DNA of 64,000 nt from Metabacillus sp. B2-18. Lineage in GTDB: Bacteria > Bacillota > Bacilli > Bacillales > Bacillaceae. The translations under genes and the position numbers were made by a program. Location of the stretch: contig NZ_CP088245.1 in the NCBI RefSeq assembly GCF_021117275.1, positions 3,447,501 to 3,511,500 of the forward strand. Reading direction: 5' to 3'. How positions within the stretch are numbered: position 1 is the stretch's first letter; each line of letters begins with the position of its first letter. The notes under the pieces are model-generated. The model was not told the DNA's origin. It did no database searches and was given only the letters and a program-made list of their open reading frames with translations. This document shows positions 9,332 through 19,821 of this stretch, one piece after another.

Positions 9332-9694
9332 TTATTTAATTTGAGATACCCATTCAGCCATTTCGTCCAGCTTTTCATCTGGAACAAGACCAGCAGGCAT
9401 AATTCCTCTACCTTCTTTAAGTGTTGTTTTAATATCATCTACACTTAGTTTCTCACCAACGCCTACAAGTGCAGGACCAGCTCCACCCTCATAGTTTTGT
9501 CCATGACATGAAATACAATTTTGTTGGTAAATTTCTTCCGGTGTAGCGTTTGCAACATCTTCGGTTTTTGGTTCTTCTTCTCCGCCACTAGCTAGTTCTT
9601 CATGATCGCCAATACCTTTAAAAGATAAAAGGAACATAAGGCCGATTCCTAGCACAGCAATTAATAAAAATGGAATAAGTGGATTGCGATTCAT
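9332..9694 (-). CDS. cccA: CccA, membrane-anchored cytochrome c550
   Basis: A small monohaem cytochrome c: an uncleaved N-terminal membrane anchor (about 3-24), an acidic linker (GGEEEPKTED), then a haem domain with CISCH near 60 and a distal Met in GIMPAGLVP. It carries electrons on the outer face of the membrane. Two adjacent ATGs follow GGGAGG at spacings of 4 and 7 bases; the second fits the family length. In B. subtilis cccA directly follows sigA; here a membrane gene and a long structured intergenic region come between. Confidence 0.93.
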   Translation of the reverse strand: MNRNPLIPFLLIAVLGIGLMFLLSFKGIGDHEELASGGEEEPKTEDVANATPEEIYQQNCISCHGQNYEGGAGPALVGVGEKLSVDDIKTTLKEGRGIMPAGLVPDEKLDEMAEWVSQIK

Positions 9695-10134
9695 CATGTA
9701 ACCTCCCTTATGTAAATAGTGAGCCTTTTCATCAGTGGCAACATATCATTGCCGTCTAATGATGAGTAGAATTATCGTCTGTCTTACGAGCAGTCCCCTC
9801 CGATAATTCTTTTATCTACTTTCATTTAGCTTTGTTATTTTGATGGATGATTTTCTTCTCCATGGGTGGTCGCTGCCCATTGGAATACTTTCGATCATCA
9901 ACATATAGTCAAAATGAACAATATAGCTACATTTCATAGGGTTCTACTGCCCGGTACTGCTTGATAATCAACATAAGTACTATTTTTATAAACAATCTCT
10001 ATTTTACTGTAATTTTTGAAATAGGAAAAGACCTATCTTTTAACATCTCCATGTTTTTCACACTTTAGACAAAAAACAGACAATAGTTATATGTAAGCGT
10101 AATTCTTTGTTGACATTATATCCAGTAAATACTT
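9695..10134 (-). other. 440-base intergenic region upstream of cccA with three strong hairpins
   Basis: No ORF is supported here. Reading toward cccA there are three nested or perfect inverted repeats. Hairpin A spans 9840-9901: outer arms TTGATGAT / ATCATCCATCAA with a bulge, inner ATGGG/CCCAT. Hairpin B spans 9768-9810, with perfect 10-base arms AGAATTATCG / CGATAATTCT and a purine-rich loop. Hairpin C spans 9729-9765, with TCATCA/TGATGA outside and GGCAA/TTGCC inside. The ribosome site GGGAGG follows hairpin C by about 30 bases. This could be a regulated cccA leader or a small RNA. I do not recognise a riboswitch class. Confidence 0.5.
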
Positions 10135-10671
10135 TCAAAATATAATACTTAACATAACGATGAAGAGGGCTATAATACCACTTACAAGCAGATAATAGAT
10201 TCGAAATAACTTCCCAATTACAACCCAGAGCATACAATTACAAACAACTGTCAGTACAACCCAAAGCTCAGTCCCTTTCACAGCAAAATCTACAATTGTT
10301 ATGGAACTAATTAATAGTTGCACAAGTGTGATTACTAACGGAATTTGAAATGCAGCTTTTTTTCTAATTACGTAAGCGGTAACAAGTCCAGAAGCTAAAA
10401 CAAATATTCCTGCTGTAACTGTTTGCAAAACAAAAGACAATTCAGTAAAATAGGTGACAAGAAGAGTACAAAGAAGAAGAAAACTAAGAATACCAATTCC
10501 AATAAACGCCACATTAGGTCTCTTTGTTTTTTCTACTGGTTGTCCCTTTTCATCATGGGAGCCTTCTGTATAGAGGGCAAGTAAAAAATTACAGTAAGTG
10601 TCAGGAAGCAACTTACTTTCTTTCCAATATTTAATCTCGTTAACAATAATGTCTTTCTTTTCTCTATTCAT
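10135..10671 (-). CDS. Putative four- or five-helix membrane protein, unknown function
   Basis: A 178-residue protein that I cannot name. The N-terminal 45 residues are soluble and polar (KYWKESKLLPDTYCNFLLAL), resembling the short helical lead-in of DUF2157-type membrane proteins. Four or five hydrophobic segments follow from about residue 52 to the end. A good ribosome site (AAGGATGAC) precedes the ATG. It lies between sigA and cccA, which are adjacent in B. subtilis, so it is an addition to the conserved order. Confidence 0.7.
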   Translation of the reverse strand: MNREKKDIIVNEIKYWKESKLLPDTYCNFLLALYTEGSHDEKGQPVEKTKRPNVAFIGIGILSFLLLCTLLVTYFTELSFVLQTVTAGIFVLASGLVTAYVIRKKAAFQIPLVITLVQLLISSITIVDFAVKGTELWVVLTVVCNCMLWVVIGKLFRIYYLLVSGIIALFIVMLSIIF

Positions 10672-10756
10672 GTAGTCATCCTTAAAAAGTTGTTTCCTTT
10701 ATTTTAAAAAGGAAAACTGGACTTGTAAATGAAAAATTTAAAGATCCTTTTGCACA

Positions 10757-10785
10757 AGAAAAAAAGACGGACAATTGTGTCCGCC
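10757..10785 (-). terminator. Terminator of sigA
   Basis: Minus-strand stem GCGGACA / TGTCCGT with loop CAAT and a run of seven T, eight bases after the sigA stop. Confidence 0.85.
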
Positions 10786-10792
10786 CCTTATC

Positions 10793-11905
10793 CTATTCTA
10801 AGAAATCCTTTAGACGTTTACTGCGGCTAGGATGACGTAACTTACGAAGCGCTTTTGCTTCTATTTGTCGAATACGCTCGCGTGTTACACCAAATACTTT
10901 TCCAACCTCTTCAAGAGTTCGTGTTCTTCCATCATCAAGACCAAAGCGCAGGCGCAATACGTTTTCTTCACGGTCTGTTAATGTATCTAACACATCTTCA
11001 AGTTGCTCTTTTAATAATTCATAAGCAGCATGTTCAGAAGGTGAGGTAGCATCCTGATCCTCGATGAAATCTCCTAAATGTGAATCATCTTCTTCACCGA
11101 TTGGAGTTTCTAATGACACAGGCTCTTGAGCAATCTTCAGAATTTCTCTTACCTTATCAGGAGTTAGTTCCATATCTTCTCCAATTTCTTCTGGAGTTGG
11201 TTCTCTACCTAGATCCTGTAATAATTGACGTTGAACACGAATTAATTTATTAATTGTTTCAACCATATGAACCGGAATACGGATTGTTCGGGCTTGGTCT
11301 GCAATTGCACGTGTAATTGCTTGACGAATCCACCAAGTAGCATACGTACTAAATTTATAACCTTTTTCATAGTCGAATTTTTCGACAGCCTTCATTAACC
11401 CCATATTACCTTCTTGAATTAAATCTAAGAATAACATCCCACGACCAACATAGCGCTTAGCAATACTAACTACTAAACGAAGGTTAGCTTCAGCAAGTCT
11501 ACGCTTTGCTTCTTCATCGCCTTCCTCAATACGCTTAGCTAAATTAATTTCTTCATTAGCTGATAATAAATCAACACGGCCAATTTCTTTCAGATACATT
11601 CTTACAGGGTCATTTATTTTAACTCCAGGTGGAACACTTAAGTCATTTAAATCAAATTCTTCTTCCTTAGCAAGATCTTGAATATTTGGATCAGCATCTT
11701 CACCTGCTTCACCAATTAGTTCAACACCTTGTTCACCAAGAAACTCATAATACTCATCCATTTGGTCTGATTCGATTTCAAAGTTAGACATACGTTCTGC
11801 AATTTCTTCATACGTCAAAACTCCACGTTTTTTCCCAATTTCAGTTAACTGATCTTTCACCTGTTCAAAGGTTACTTCTGTTTCATGGGTTTGTTTATCA
11901 GCCAT
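10793..11905 (-). CDS. sigA: SigA (RpoD), primary sigma factor
   Basis: A 370-residue housekeeping sigma factor. Region 1.1 occupies the acidic N terminus, and region 1.2 begins near [13 protein letters not shown]. The region 2 core contains [20 protein letters not shown] and the -10 recognition helix [14 protein letters not shown]. Region 4.2 is [20 protein letters not shown] at the C terminus. The start MADKQ is chosen because GGAGGGGATCCT directly precedes it; a longer ORF start would contain that site. dnaG lies upstream in the same direction, the classical dnaG-sigA arrangement. Confidence 0.97.
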   Translation of the reverse strand: MADKQTHETEVTFEQVKDQLTEIGKKRGVLTYEEIAERMSNFEIESDQMDEYYEFLGEQGVELIGEAGEDADPNIQDLAKEEEFDLNDLSVPPGVKINDPVRMYLKEIGRVDLLSANEEINLAKRIEEGDEEAKRRLAEANLRLVVSIAKRYVGRGMLFLDLIQEGNMGLMKAVEKFDYEKGYKFSTYATWWIRQAITRAIADQARTIRIPVHMVETINKLIRVQRQLLQDLGREPTPEEIGEDMELTPDKVREILKIAQEPVSLETPIGEEDDSHLGDFIEDQDATSPSEHAAYELLKEQLEDVLDTLTDREENVLRLRFGLDDGRTRTLEEVGKVFGVTRERIRQIEAKALRKLRHPSRSKRLKDFLE

Positions 11906-12028
11906 AGGATCCCCTCCTTCCAGACTTACCATCGTAAGAAAAGCATTTGGATTACTGTTTTTTTGTTAGTATTCCTATATTTAAGATGATTTGGACTTTA
12001 ATGAACCACATCATCAATTGCTTACTTA

Positions 12029-13855
12029 TTATGATTTTAGAGCTTGTTTTAATTGAATAATTTCCATTGCAATTTGAGCTGCTTCTGTAAATTGCTTGTT
12101 TCGTTCAGCTTCATTTTTTTCAACTTCTTTTTCTTTTATCATTAACATTTTTTGATGATTCAACACCTGTTTTATATAATCTGATAACTCCTGTTCACTT
12201 ACTTCAGAGTTTAAGGTGATCATCGCAATGTTGGATACGGTATGTTGTAATTCAGGATTTGGTAATCTAGAAAGAAAAGAACTTACATTTTCTTCATTTC
12301 CTTCCTCATAAAAACCATATAAATAAGTAACAATTGCCTTGTGTTCTTCAATATTAAACTGAAGACCAAGCCGATCTAGTACCTTTTCAGCAATATCTTT
12401 ACTTCTTAGCATATGTGCTATCAACAATCTTTCAGCCGTATGAAATGCTGGTAATAACCGTTTAGATTGAATAGGCACTCTTTTGGGCTGCTGCTGAGAC
12501 ATTTTGTTTTGCTGCTGCAGAGGCTGCTGCTTACTTATTTGTTTTTCCTTTTGAAATGTTTGCTCCTTCAATACATCCATTGATAAATCAAATTCCGAGG
12601 ATAATTGTTTTAAGTAAATTTCTTTTTCAACAGCATTCTCTATTCTAGATAGTTCGGAAAGAACAGAATCTATATACTGAAGTCTTTCCCCCTCATTATG
12701 AAGATTTTTGCCTCTTCGATAATAAGTCATCTTAAACGTCATAATCGGTACACTTGCCCCTATTACATCATGTTTAAACTTCTCTTCTCCGAACTTTTTG
12801 ATGTAGTCATCAGGGTCCATACCATCTGGAATCATCGCAACTTTTATGTTACATCCTGCTGCCTTTAATATCTTAGAGGCTCTCATTGTTGCCTCAATTC
12901 CAGCAGAATCAGAATCATAACATATTATAACTTCAGACACATTTCTTCGTATGATTTTTGCCTGTTCTTCTGTTAGAGATGTTCCCATCGTTGCAATGGC
13001 CTGTTGTACTCCAGCACGTGTTGATGAAATAACATCTGCAAATCCTTCAAATAGGACAACTTGTTGATTTTTACGAATATGTAATCTTGCACGGTGAAAA
13101 TTATAAAGCAGCTTGCTTTTATTAAAAATTTTCGTCTCTGGGCTATTTAAGTATTTTGGTTTTTCGTCACCAAGCACTCTTCCGGAAAAGGCAATTGTAT
13201 TACCATGATGATCCATAATCGGGAACATGATTCGATTCCTAAAACGATCAAAGAATTCGTTGTCAGAGTTGTTTTTTTTAACAAGTAACCCTGCTTCCTC
13301 CATTAATGATAGGTCAAACCCTCTTTTATCTAAGAACTTTGATATAAAATCCCAAGAATCTAAAGAATAACCAATTTCAAATGCATCGATTGTTTCTTTT
13401 GTAAATCCTCTGTTCAGTAAGTAATCTAAAGCAGGTTGACCTTCCTTTGTATTTACTAACAAATGGTGGTAAAATTTCTTTAACAGCTCATGTGCTTCGA
13501 CCATTTTGTCTGTACTTTTCGAAGCAACTTTCCCTTGATTTTGATCAACTGGCGAAATGGAAGGCAAATCGATTCCAGCCTTGTCTGCTAAATGCTGTGC
13601 TGCTTCTATAAATGTATATCCCTCATGTTGCATAAGAAAAGAATAGACATTACCTCCAGCACCACATCCAAAGCAATGGAATATTTGCTTATCAGCTGAA
13701 ACAGAGAACGAAGGTGACTTTTCACCATGAAATGGACATAACCCAAAATAGTTCCGTCCTTGTTTCTTCAATTGAACATATTCACTTATCACATCAACAA
13801 TGTCAGAAGTTCTTTGTATTTTTTCGAGTAATTCCTCGGGAATTCGATTTCCCAT
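12029..13855 (-). CDS. dnaG: DnaG, replication primase
   Basis: A 608-residue primase that makes RNA primers for lagging-strand synthesis. The N-terminal zinc ribbon is formed by CPFH (near 41) and CFGCG (near 62). The TOPRIM core contains the catalytic EGFADVISS (near 271) and DSDSAG motifs. A Gln-rich linker (about 440-465) precedes the C-terminal helicase-interaction domain that binds DnaB/DnaC. It lies 123 bases upstream of sigA. Confidence 0.97.
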   Translation of the reverse strand: MGNRIPEELLEKIQRTSDIVDVISEYVQLKKQGRNYFGLCPFHGEKSPSFSVSADKQIFHCFGCGAGGNVYSFLMQHEGYTFIEAAQHLADKAGIDLPSISPVDQNQGKVASKSTDKMVEAHELLKKFYHHLLVNTKEGQPALDYLLNRGFTKETIDAFEIGYSLDSWDFISKFLDKRGFDLSLMEEAGLLVKKNNSDNEFFDRFRNRIMFPIMDHHGNTIAFSGRVLGDEKPKYLNSPETKIFNKSKLLYNFHRARLHIRKNQQVVLFEGFADVISSTRAGVQQAIATMGTSLTEEQAKIIRRNVSEVIICYDSDSAGIEATMRASKILKAAGCNIKVAMIPDGMDPDDYIKKFGEEKFKHDVIGASVPIMTFKMTYYRRGKNLHNEGERLQYIDSVLSELSRIENAVEKEIYLKQLSSEFDLSMDVLKEQTFQKEKQISKQQPLQQQNKMSQQQPKRVPIQSKRLLPAFHTAERLLIAHMLRSKDIAEKVLDRLGLQFNIEEHKAIVTYLYGFYEEGNEENVSSFLSRLPNPELQHTVSNIAMITLNSEVSEQELSDYIKQVLNHQKMLMIKEKEVEKNEAERNKQFTEAAQIAMEIIQLKQALKS

Positions 13856-13887
13856 GCTAACAACTCCGTATTACAGATATTCGATAT

Positions 13888-14349
13888 TTATTCAAGTTCT
13901 CCTGCATGTTTCGACAAAATTTTTTCTAAATTTGTGATAAAATTTAAAGTATCATCATCTGTAAACTTTTTTGGACCTTTCGTATATTTGCCACTTTTTC
14001 TTTCCACAGCAGACAAATATCGAAATTGAAGAGCTGTATCAATATTAGCTTCAGTATATCGTTTTCCCCTTGGGGTAATAAAAATAACATCTTTTCTTAT
14101 TAATAAGCCCGCTAACCCAATGTCTTGCGAAATAACAATGTCGTTTTTATTGACGTGGTTTATTATGTATAAATCAGCTTCTTCTTTACCCGTGTCAACA
14201 AAAACCCATTCCATAAGTATTACCTGTTGTATGGTTATAAGAAGCAACAAATATGACATGAATGTTATACTTTCCCGCAAGATCCATAATTTCCACTTTA
14301 ACTGGACATGCATCAGCATCTACATAATTTTTTTTATTTTTTTCGTCAT
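13888..14349 (-). pseudogene. yqxD: YqxD-like UPF0178 protein, broken by two frameshifts
   Basis: The C-terminal part (DTGKEEADLYIINHV to the end) is a clear YaiI/YqxD UPF0178 protein. The ORF open in this frame back to 14319 has a non-homologous N terminus. The true N terminus (DADACPVKVEIMDLAGKYN, then VIFVASYNHTTGNTYG) is encoded in another frame, ending at a TGA at 14195-14197. A start ATG at 14349 runs into the A8 tract (14328-14335 on the complement); one extra A there would restore the frame. A second shift of opposite sense lies near 14205-14212. It is a true pseudogene, an assembly error in homopolymers, or expressed by slippage. It precedes dnaG as in B. subtilis. Confidence 0.8.
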
Positions 14350-14690
14350 ATTTCTCTATTCTACATCACTCCGAAAATTCCTTCTTATTTCACACCTTTG
14401 ATCGTTTACTATTCAAGAGAACTTTCTAAAATTCCTTTTGTCGAAAATTTTTTTATATAATATCTTGACAGTTTACAATTAATAGTTTATTCCCATATGT
14501 CAAGTTCTAAACCTAAAAAAAGTATTTTTTATCACAATTTTTTATTATAATACAAAGGTTCATAAATTTCTATTGTTTTTTTGTCGTAATCAATCGTAAA
14601 ATATCACCATTTGACAAATGAAACCAAGAACACGAAGGAAAAGGATGACTATTACAGCCACCCCTTGGAATTTATTCCCTTTCCTAATCT
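14350..14690. other. Intergenic region between yqxD and ppsR
   Basis: Very AT-rich, with no coding ORF. It holds a 7-base inverted repeat CTTGACA (14464-14470) / TGTCAAG (14498-14504), giving a TTGACA in each direction, but neither has a convincing -10 at the right spacing. The ppsR terminator lies at its right side. Confidence 0.4.
14637..14663 (-). terminator. Likely terminator of ppsR
   Basis: Minus-strand stem GGGTGGCT / AGTCATCC, containing two G-T pairs, loop GTAAT, followed by TTTTCC. Confidence 0.55.
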
Positions 14691-15503
14691 TTAATTTTGG
14701 TTATTCATAAAGTTAGCAATAATATTTGCTGTTTCCTCAACCGCCTTATTTGATACATCCACAACCTTACAGCCTATTTTGTCTACCACTTTATCAAAAT
14801 AATTCAATTCCTCTTTAATGCGATCGATATTTGCATAAAAGGCCTCATCATTTAAGCCTAATGATTTTAACCTTTCTTTACGGATATTGTTTAATTTCTC
14901 CGGCATGATACGCAATCCGATACATTTTTGTGCTGAGACCTTATAAAGCTCTTCAGGTGGCTCTACTTCTGGAACAATCGGTACATTTGCCACTTTGAAC
15001 CGCTTATGAGCTAAATACTGAGAAAGTGGAGTTTTAGAAGTCCTTGACACACCTATTAAAACAATATCAGCCTTTAGTATTCCTCTTGGGTCACGGCCAT
15101 CATCGTATTTAACAGCAAATTCAATAGCTTCAACCTTTTTAAAATAATCATCGTCTAACTTTCGTACTCTTCCTGGCTCATATTTTGCAGTTATCCCATA
15201 AGAAGTTTCCATCTTATCAATAAGGGGACCAATGATGTCATAATAAACAACACCTTGTCTTGTTGCTTCTTCAATGAGAAATTCTCTTAATTCTGGTACA
15301 ACTAATGTGAAGCACACAATAGCTTTTTCCTGCTTTGCCAACGAAAGAACCTCAATAATTGTTCCTCTATCCTCAACGTAGGGAATTCTTTTGATTTTCG
15401 TATTTGCTGATGCTCCATTAAATTGACTTGCCGCTGCCTTAACTACTAGTTCAGCAGTTTCACCTACAGAGTCCGAAACTACATAAATCAATTGATAACT
15501 CAT
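14691..15503 (-). CDS. yqfL: PpsR-type pyruvate phosphate dikinase / PEP synthase regulatory kinase-phosphatase
   Basis: A 270-residue DUF299 protein, a bifunctional ADP-dependent kinase and Pi-dependent phosphorylase that switches PEP synthase or pyruvate phosphate dikinase. The family P-loop-like motif [11 protein letters not shown] lies near 152, and the N terminus has the typical [12 protein letters not shown]. It follows ccpN by 33 bases, and the pair forms the gluconeogenesis control operon known in B. subtilis (yqzB-yqfL), where YqfL modulates CcpN activity. Confidence 0.92.
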   Translation of the reverse strand: MSYQLIYVVSDSVGETAELVVKAAASQFNGASANTKIKRIPYVEDRGTIIEVLSLAKQEKAIVCFTLVVPELREFLIEEATRQGVVYYDIIGPLIDKMETSYGITAKYEPGRVRKLDDDYFKKVEAIEFAVKYDDGRDPRGILKADIVLIGVSRTSKTPLSQYLAHKRFKVANVPIVPEVEPPEELYKVSAQKCIGLRIMPEKLNNIRKERLKSLGLNDEAFYANIDRIKEELNYFDKVVDKIGCKVVDVSNKAVEETANIIANFMNNQN

Positions 15504-15536
15504 ATTCTATTCCCCATTTCAACAGTTAGCTATATA

Positions 15537-16166
15537 TTATTCATTAAGAAAGCTAACAAGTATTTTCGTCATATTTGTTTTCGTAATTCTCCCAATAACT
15601 TCAAGACCTTGCTCTGTATCTTTTACAACTGGTAAACCGTCAATTTGTTTTTCTATGAGAACTTGAGCTACGTCTATAATATAATCTTCAGGCCTACAAA
15701 CAGTTATATTTGGCATTCGTGTCATGATAATGTTTACCGGGATCGTCGTAAGTTCCTGCTTTCCAATGCTTGTTCGAAGTAAATCCTTTCGAGAAAGAAC
15801 TCCTATTAAGTGCGATTGTTCATCAACTACAAATAGTGTTCCAACATCTTCTAGGAACATCATACAAATGGCATCATAAACAGAAACATTAACATTTACA
15901 ACAATTGGAATGGACTGATAGTCTTTAACTTGAAGACCCTTTAGCTCTTCCATAATCAAATGGGTATTTGTTTTACCTGTGAAATAATATCCTACACGTG
16001 GTCGTGCCTCTAGATATCCAGCCATTGTCAAAATAGCTAGATCCGGACGAAGAGTAGCTCTCGTTAAGTTCAATTGATCAGCAATTTGTTCACCTGTAAT
16101 TGGACCATTAGCTTTAACGATTTCAACAATTTGTTCTTGCCTTTTATTTAATTCTATAAGACTCAC
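15537..16166 (-). CDS. ccpN: CcpN, repressor of gluconeogenic genes
   Basis: A 209-residue regulator with an N-terminal helix-turn-helix (TGEQIADQLNLTRATLRPDL) and two CBS domains (about 75-205) that bind adenine nucleotides. In B. subtilis CcpN represses gapB and pckA under glycolytic conditions. The best start matching the family is GTG at 16166. Its ribosome site is poor (AAGG only two bases away), so translation may be weak. Confidence 0.92.
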   Translation of the reverse strand: MSLIELNKRQEQIVEIVKANGPITGEQIADQLNLTRATLRPDLAILTMAGYLEARPRVGYYFTGKTNTHLIMEELKGLQVKDYQSIPIVVNVNVSVYDAICMMFLEDVGTLFVVDEQSHLIGVLSRKDLLRTSIGKQELTTIPVNIIMTRMPNITVCRPEDYIIDVAQVLIEKQIDGLPVVKDTEQGLEVIGRITKTNMTKILVSFLNE

Positions 16167-16490
16167 CGCCTTACTATTAGATATGTATTATTTCATTATG
16201 GCTTTTCCAAACATTTTGCAAGGTTGCTCATTTCCGCTAAATCAACCTTATACAGCGGTTCAAAGAACCTCTTAATAAGAACAATCTATATGAGATCTTA
16301 ATTAATATAATAACATTAAACCTCATGTGTATAACACATTAAAAAATCAAATAAAACTTCAAATGGATTTATCCATATGTCGATTATATACTATCTACCT
16401 ATAATGAAAAGATATTGTTTCCGCTTTAATACCTTTGTATCTAAAGAAAAAGGGCTGACAAAGTTAAGTCAGTCCCTTCATATTTGATCA
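16167..16490. other. Intergenic region between ccpN and glyS
   Basis: No gene. It contains the ccpN upstream region with a dyad AAGGTTG / CAACCTT (around 16221-16248) overlapping CCGCT / AGCGG. A site for CcpN itself or another regulator is possible but unproven. The glyS terminator is at the right end. Confidence 0.4.
16445..16477 (-). terminator. Terminator of glyQS operon
   Basis: Minus-strand stem GGGACTGAC / GTCAGCCC followed by TTTTTC, 13 bases after the glyS stop. Confidence 0.8.
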
Positions 16491-18554
16491 TTACTTTACT
16501 AAAATGACATTCATTTTTGCAAAGGATTCTATTAATTGAGATAGTTTGACCATTTGAGCCAGACGATTCGCCTTTACATTTTCATCATCTGACATTACCA
16601 TTGTATGATCAAAATAATCAATAATTACCGGTTTCAATTCTGCTAAAATACCATAATTTTCTCGGATCTTTTCTACAGTTTTAAAGTTGTTTAACTGTTC
16701 AACCGCTTGAAGATATGCCTTATAAAGTGATCTCTCATGTTCACTTTCAAATAACTCTTCGTTAATATCTAAGTTATTCCCTTTTTTAGCAATATTCATC
16801 ACACGAGCCAGTGCTTCAACAGTTTCTTTAAATTCAGGTTCAACCGAAGCCTCTTGAAGAACTTTAGCACGTGCAACAAGTGAATTTACTTCAAGTATAG
16901 ATGATTCTAAAACTGCATCGTTTAAGTCATAACGAATGTTTTCTTCAGCTAAACGATATTTTAATCTTAGTCTAAAGAATGATTGTAATTCTTCTTTCGC
17001 TTCAGTAGAACCTTTATCACCATAAAAAGATAGTGCTAGCTCAAATAACTCCGGCAAAGCAATTGTCCATTGCTTCGATAAAAGAATTTGAATAATTCCG
17101 CTTGCCTGCCTTCTTAAAGCATACGGGTCCTGTGACCCGGTTGGGATTTTGCCAATGGAGAAAAATCCAACAATTGTGTCTAATTTGTCTGCTAATGCAA
17201 CAATTGCCCCAACATTTGAAGCAGGTGCTGCATCCTCAGCGTGCCTCGGCATATAGTGTTCGTTAATAGCTCTAGATACTTCTTCCGTTTCACCGCTTAG
17301 TCTCGCATACTTTTCACCAATTTTCCCTTGAAGCTCAGGGAACTCATATACCATATGTGTAACCAAGTCAAACTTACAAATAGACGCAGCTCTTTCCACG
17401 TCTTGCTTTTCATTTGAAGGTACTTGAAGTAGGTCTGCTAATTTGCCAGAAAGGCTTACAATTCGTTTCACCTTTTCTCCTAAAGTTCCTAACTCCTCAT
17501 GGAAAACAATTTTATCAAGTTTTTTTACGGCATCCCCAATATTGAGTTTCTGATCTTCTTTATAGAAGAAATTTGCATCAGAAAGGCGCGCACGTAACAC
17601 TTTTTCATTACCTCTTGCAACATTTTCAAGATGGTTTTGATCACCGTTTCTTACCGTAATAAAATAAGGCTGTAATTCTCCGGCTTTGCTTCTTACCGGG
17701 AAATAACGCTGATGCTCCTTCATCGTTGTAACCAACACTTCATCTGGTAACGATAAATATTCTTGTTCAAACTTACCAAACAAAGCGGTTGGGTATTCAA
17801 CAAGATTGTTTACTTCCTCTAACAGGTCCTCATCAACCGGGATGACCCAGTTATGTTCTTGTTCGAGATCTGATAGCTGCTGACTTATTGCTTCTTTTCT
17901 TTTTACAGGATTTGCAATGACGAATTGTTCTAGTAATACTGTTTCATACAATGAAGGCATCGCAATTTCAACTTTCTCTCCTAGAAAACGATGACCATAT
18001 GTATATGAATCTGTTTTTACCCCAGTAATTTCAAAAGGAATCACTTCTTGTCCAAATAAGGCTACAAGCCATTTAATTGGTCGGATATATCGTAATTCCT
18101 GGCTTCCCCAACGCATGTTTTTTGGGAATGTTAATCCCGTTATTAATTGTTTAGCCTCTGTTAATAATGTTTTTGCTTCTATTCCTTTTGTAAATTTTTG
18201 AACGTGAACATATTCAACGCCATTAATTTCCTTAAAGTAGATATCCTCAATAGAAGCACCTTGTCCTTTTGTAAAGCCTATTGCAGCTTTTGACCAGTTG
18301 CCATTCTCATCAAGAGCAATCTTTTTAGCAGGTCCTTTTGCTTCTTCTTCAATATCTGGCTGTTTTTCTAGCACATCTTTTATTAATACAGCTATACGAC
18401 GGGGAGTGGAATACGTTCTCACTTCGCCATGTGATAATTGTTTTTCATCAAGCCATTTTGTTAATTTGTCTGCAAATTGATTCATTGCATCTGTCACATA
18501 ATGTGCAGGCACTTCTTCTAAACCAATCTCTAATAATAAATCTTTCTTACTCAT
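16491..18554 (-). CDS. glyS: Glycyl-tRNA synthetase beta subunit
   Basis: A 687-residue beta chain of the alpha2beta2 bacterial GlyRS, which carries tRNA recognition. Family landmarks include [15 protein letters not shown] at the N terminus, the internal HD-like segment and the C-terminal anticodon-binding helical domain (DALR-like, last 100 residues). The ATG lies within the last bases of glyQ (8-base overlap), so the subunits are translationally coupled. Confidence 0.96.
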   Translation of the reverse strand: MSKKDLLLEIGLEEVPAHYVTDAMNQFADKLTKWLDEKQLSHGEVRTYSTPRRIAVLIKDVLEKQPDIEEEAKGPAKKIALDENGNWSKAAIGFTKGQGASIEDIYFKEINGVEYVHVQKFTKGIEAKTLLTEAKQLITGLTFPKNMRWGSQELRYIRPIKWLVALFGQEVIPFEITGVKTDSYTYGHRFLGEKVEIAMPSLYETVLLEQFVIANPVKRKEAISQQLSDLEQEHNWVIPVDEDLLEEVNNLVEYPTALFGKFEQEYLSLPDEVLVTTMKEHQRYFPVRSKAGELQPYFITVRNGDQNHLENVARGNEKVLRARLSDANFFYKEDQKLNIGDAVKKLDKIVFHEELGTLGEKVKRIVSLSGKLADLLQVPSNEKQDVERAASICKFDLVTHMVYEFPELQGKIGEKYARLSGETEEVSRAINEHYMPRHAEDAAPASNVGAIVALADKLDTIVGFFSIGKIPTGSQDPYALRRQASGIIQILLSKQWTIALPELFELALSFYGDKGSTEAKEELQSFFRLRLKYRLAEENIRYDLNDAVLESSILEVNSLVARAKVLQEASVEPEFKETVEALARVMNIAKKGNNLDINEELFESEHERSLYKAYLQAVEQLNNFKTVEKIRENYGILAELKPVIIDYFDHTMVMSDDENVKANRLAQMVKLSQLIESFAKMNVILVK

Positions 18555-19437
18555 GATTTACTCCTCCTTCCTGTTGTAACATAGGGAAGCCTAATTTTTC
18601 GCGTTCTTCATAAAATGTTTTTGCGACTTTTCTAGCTAAGTTTCTTACACGGCCGATATAGCCTGTTCGCTCAGTAACAGAGATCGCTCCTTTTGCATCT
18701 AAAAGATTAAATGTATGAGAGCATTTTAAAACATAATCATATGCAGGATGGACAAGACCCTCATCCATCTGTCTCATCGCTTCTTTTTCATAGGTAGAGA
18801 ACAGATGAAAAAGCATATCCGTATCAGATGTTTCAAAGGTATATTTTGAATGCTCATACTCAGGCATTAAAAAGATATCGCGCACTGTGTATCCATCCGT
18901 CCACTCTAAGTCAAATACATTTTCTTTATCTTGAATATAAGATGCCAGCCTTTCAATACCATACGTAATTTCAGCTGAAACTGGCTTACATTCTAACCCG
19001 CCAACTTGCTGGAAATAAGTAAATTGAGTGATTTCCATTCCATCTAACCATACTTCCCAACCTAAACCAGCACATCCAAGTGAAGGGTTTTCCCAGTTAT
19101 CCTCAACAAAGCGAATATCATGCTCTAATGGATTAATTCCTAATGCACGTAACGAATCAAGGTAAAGCTCTTGAATATTGTCTGGTGAAGGCTTCATTAT
19201 CACTTGAAATTGATGGTGTTGATAAAGTCTGTTAGGGTTTTCCCCATAACGTCCATCAGCGGGTCTTCTAGATGGTTCAACATAAGCCACCTTCCATGGC
19301 TCTGGTCCAATACTTCTTAAGAACGTATAAGGACTCATAGTACCTGCACCTTTCTCAGTATCATATGCTTGCATAAGCACACAGCCTTGATCAGACCAAT
19401 GCTTTTGCAATGTTAGAATCATATTTTGAATATTCAT
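18547..19437 (-). CDS. glyQ: Glycyl-tRNA synthetase alpha subunit
   Basis: A 296-residue class II aminoacyl-tRNA synthetase core that activates glycine. The motif-2 region [24 protein letters not shown] segment is near 38-60, and conserved [13 protein letters not shown] follows. Start chosen at MNIQN, 9 bases after GGAGG; an ATG two codons earlier is only three bases from that site. The gene is controlled by the upstream T-box leader. Confidence 0.96.
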   Translation of the reverse strand: MNIQNMILTLQKHWSDQGCVLMQAYDTEKGAGTMSPYTFLRSIGPEPWKVAYVEPSRRPADGRYGENPNRLYQHHQFQVIMKPSPDNIQELYLDSLRALGINPLEHDIRFVEDNWENPSLGCAGLGWEVWLDGMEITQFTYFQQVGGLECKPVSAEITYGIERLASYIQDKENVFDLEWTDGYTVRDIFLMPEYEHSKYTFETSDTDMLFHLFSTYEKEAMRQMDEGLVHPAYDYVLKCSHTFNLLDAKGAISVTERTGYIGRVRNLARKVAKTFYEEREKLGFPMLQQEGGVNHE

Positions 19438-19560
19438 CTTCATAAACCTCCATTATTTTTTAAAAAACAAGTTTTTGCTCTAGGGTTAAACGGCCTGGCT
19501 TATGTGATGTTTCTATTAAATACTAGAAGTACACCAGTTTTGGTAACACTCTTTAAAATT

Positions 19561-19782
19561 AAAAAAGCTCCCGTCCCTATGTCAAACTAATGACATAGGG
19601 ACGGGAGCTAGCCCGCGGTTCCACCCTAATTGCTTATATGTATAAGCCACTTTAAATTAGTATGCTCCAGAATGCCTTTCATTACGGATCAATCCTTAGC
19701 TTTCACCATCCTAAGGTCGCTATCATTGAGGTTTCGTAATTACTTCTTTCCTTCAACGCAACAATTGTTAAATTATATTTGC
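19561..19782 (-). promoter_or_regulatory. Glycine T-box leader of glyQS
   Basis: On the minus strand, stem I precedes a GGC glycine specifier (19676-19674, in context GAAAGGCA). The T-box core AGGGTGGAACCGCGG lies at about 19627-19612. It is followed by a perfect long terminator stem (arms GCTCCCGTCCCTATGTC / GACATAGGGACGGGAGC) with six T. Uncharged tRNA-Gly would stabilise the competing antiterminator and allow glyQS expression. The GGC specifier fits glyQS leaders. Confidence 0.95.
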
Positions 19783-19811
19783 ATCTTAATTGAAAATTGT
19801 TCTAATGTCAA
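19783..19811 (-). promoter_or_regulatory. SigA promoter of the glyQS T-box
   Basis: TTGACA (19811-19806), a 17-base spacer and TAAGAT (19788-19783), starting eleven bases after the recO stop codon. Confidence 0.75.
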
Positions 19812-19821
19812 CAACGTCCTT

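Noticed and set aside
9729..9765. Hammerhead ribozyme core (CTGATGA) upstream of cccA
   Set aside because: The CTGATGA string is present on the minus strand, but no second stem followed by GAAA nor a cleavage-site stem can be arranged around it.
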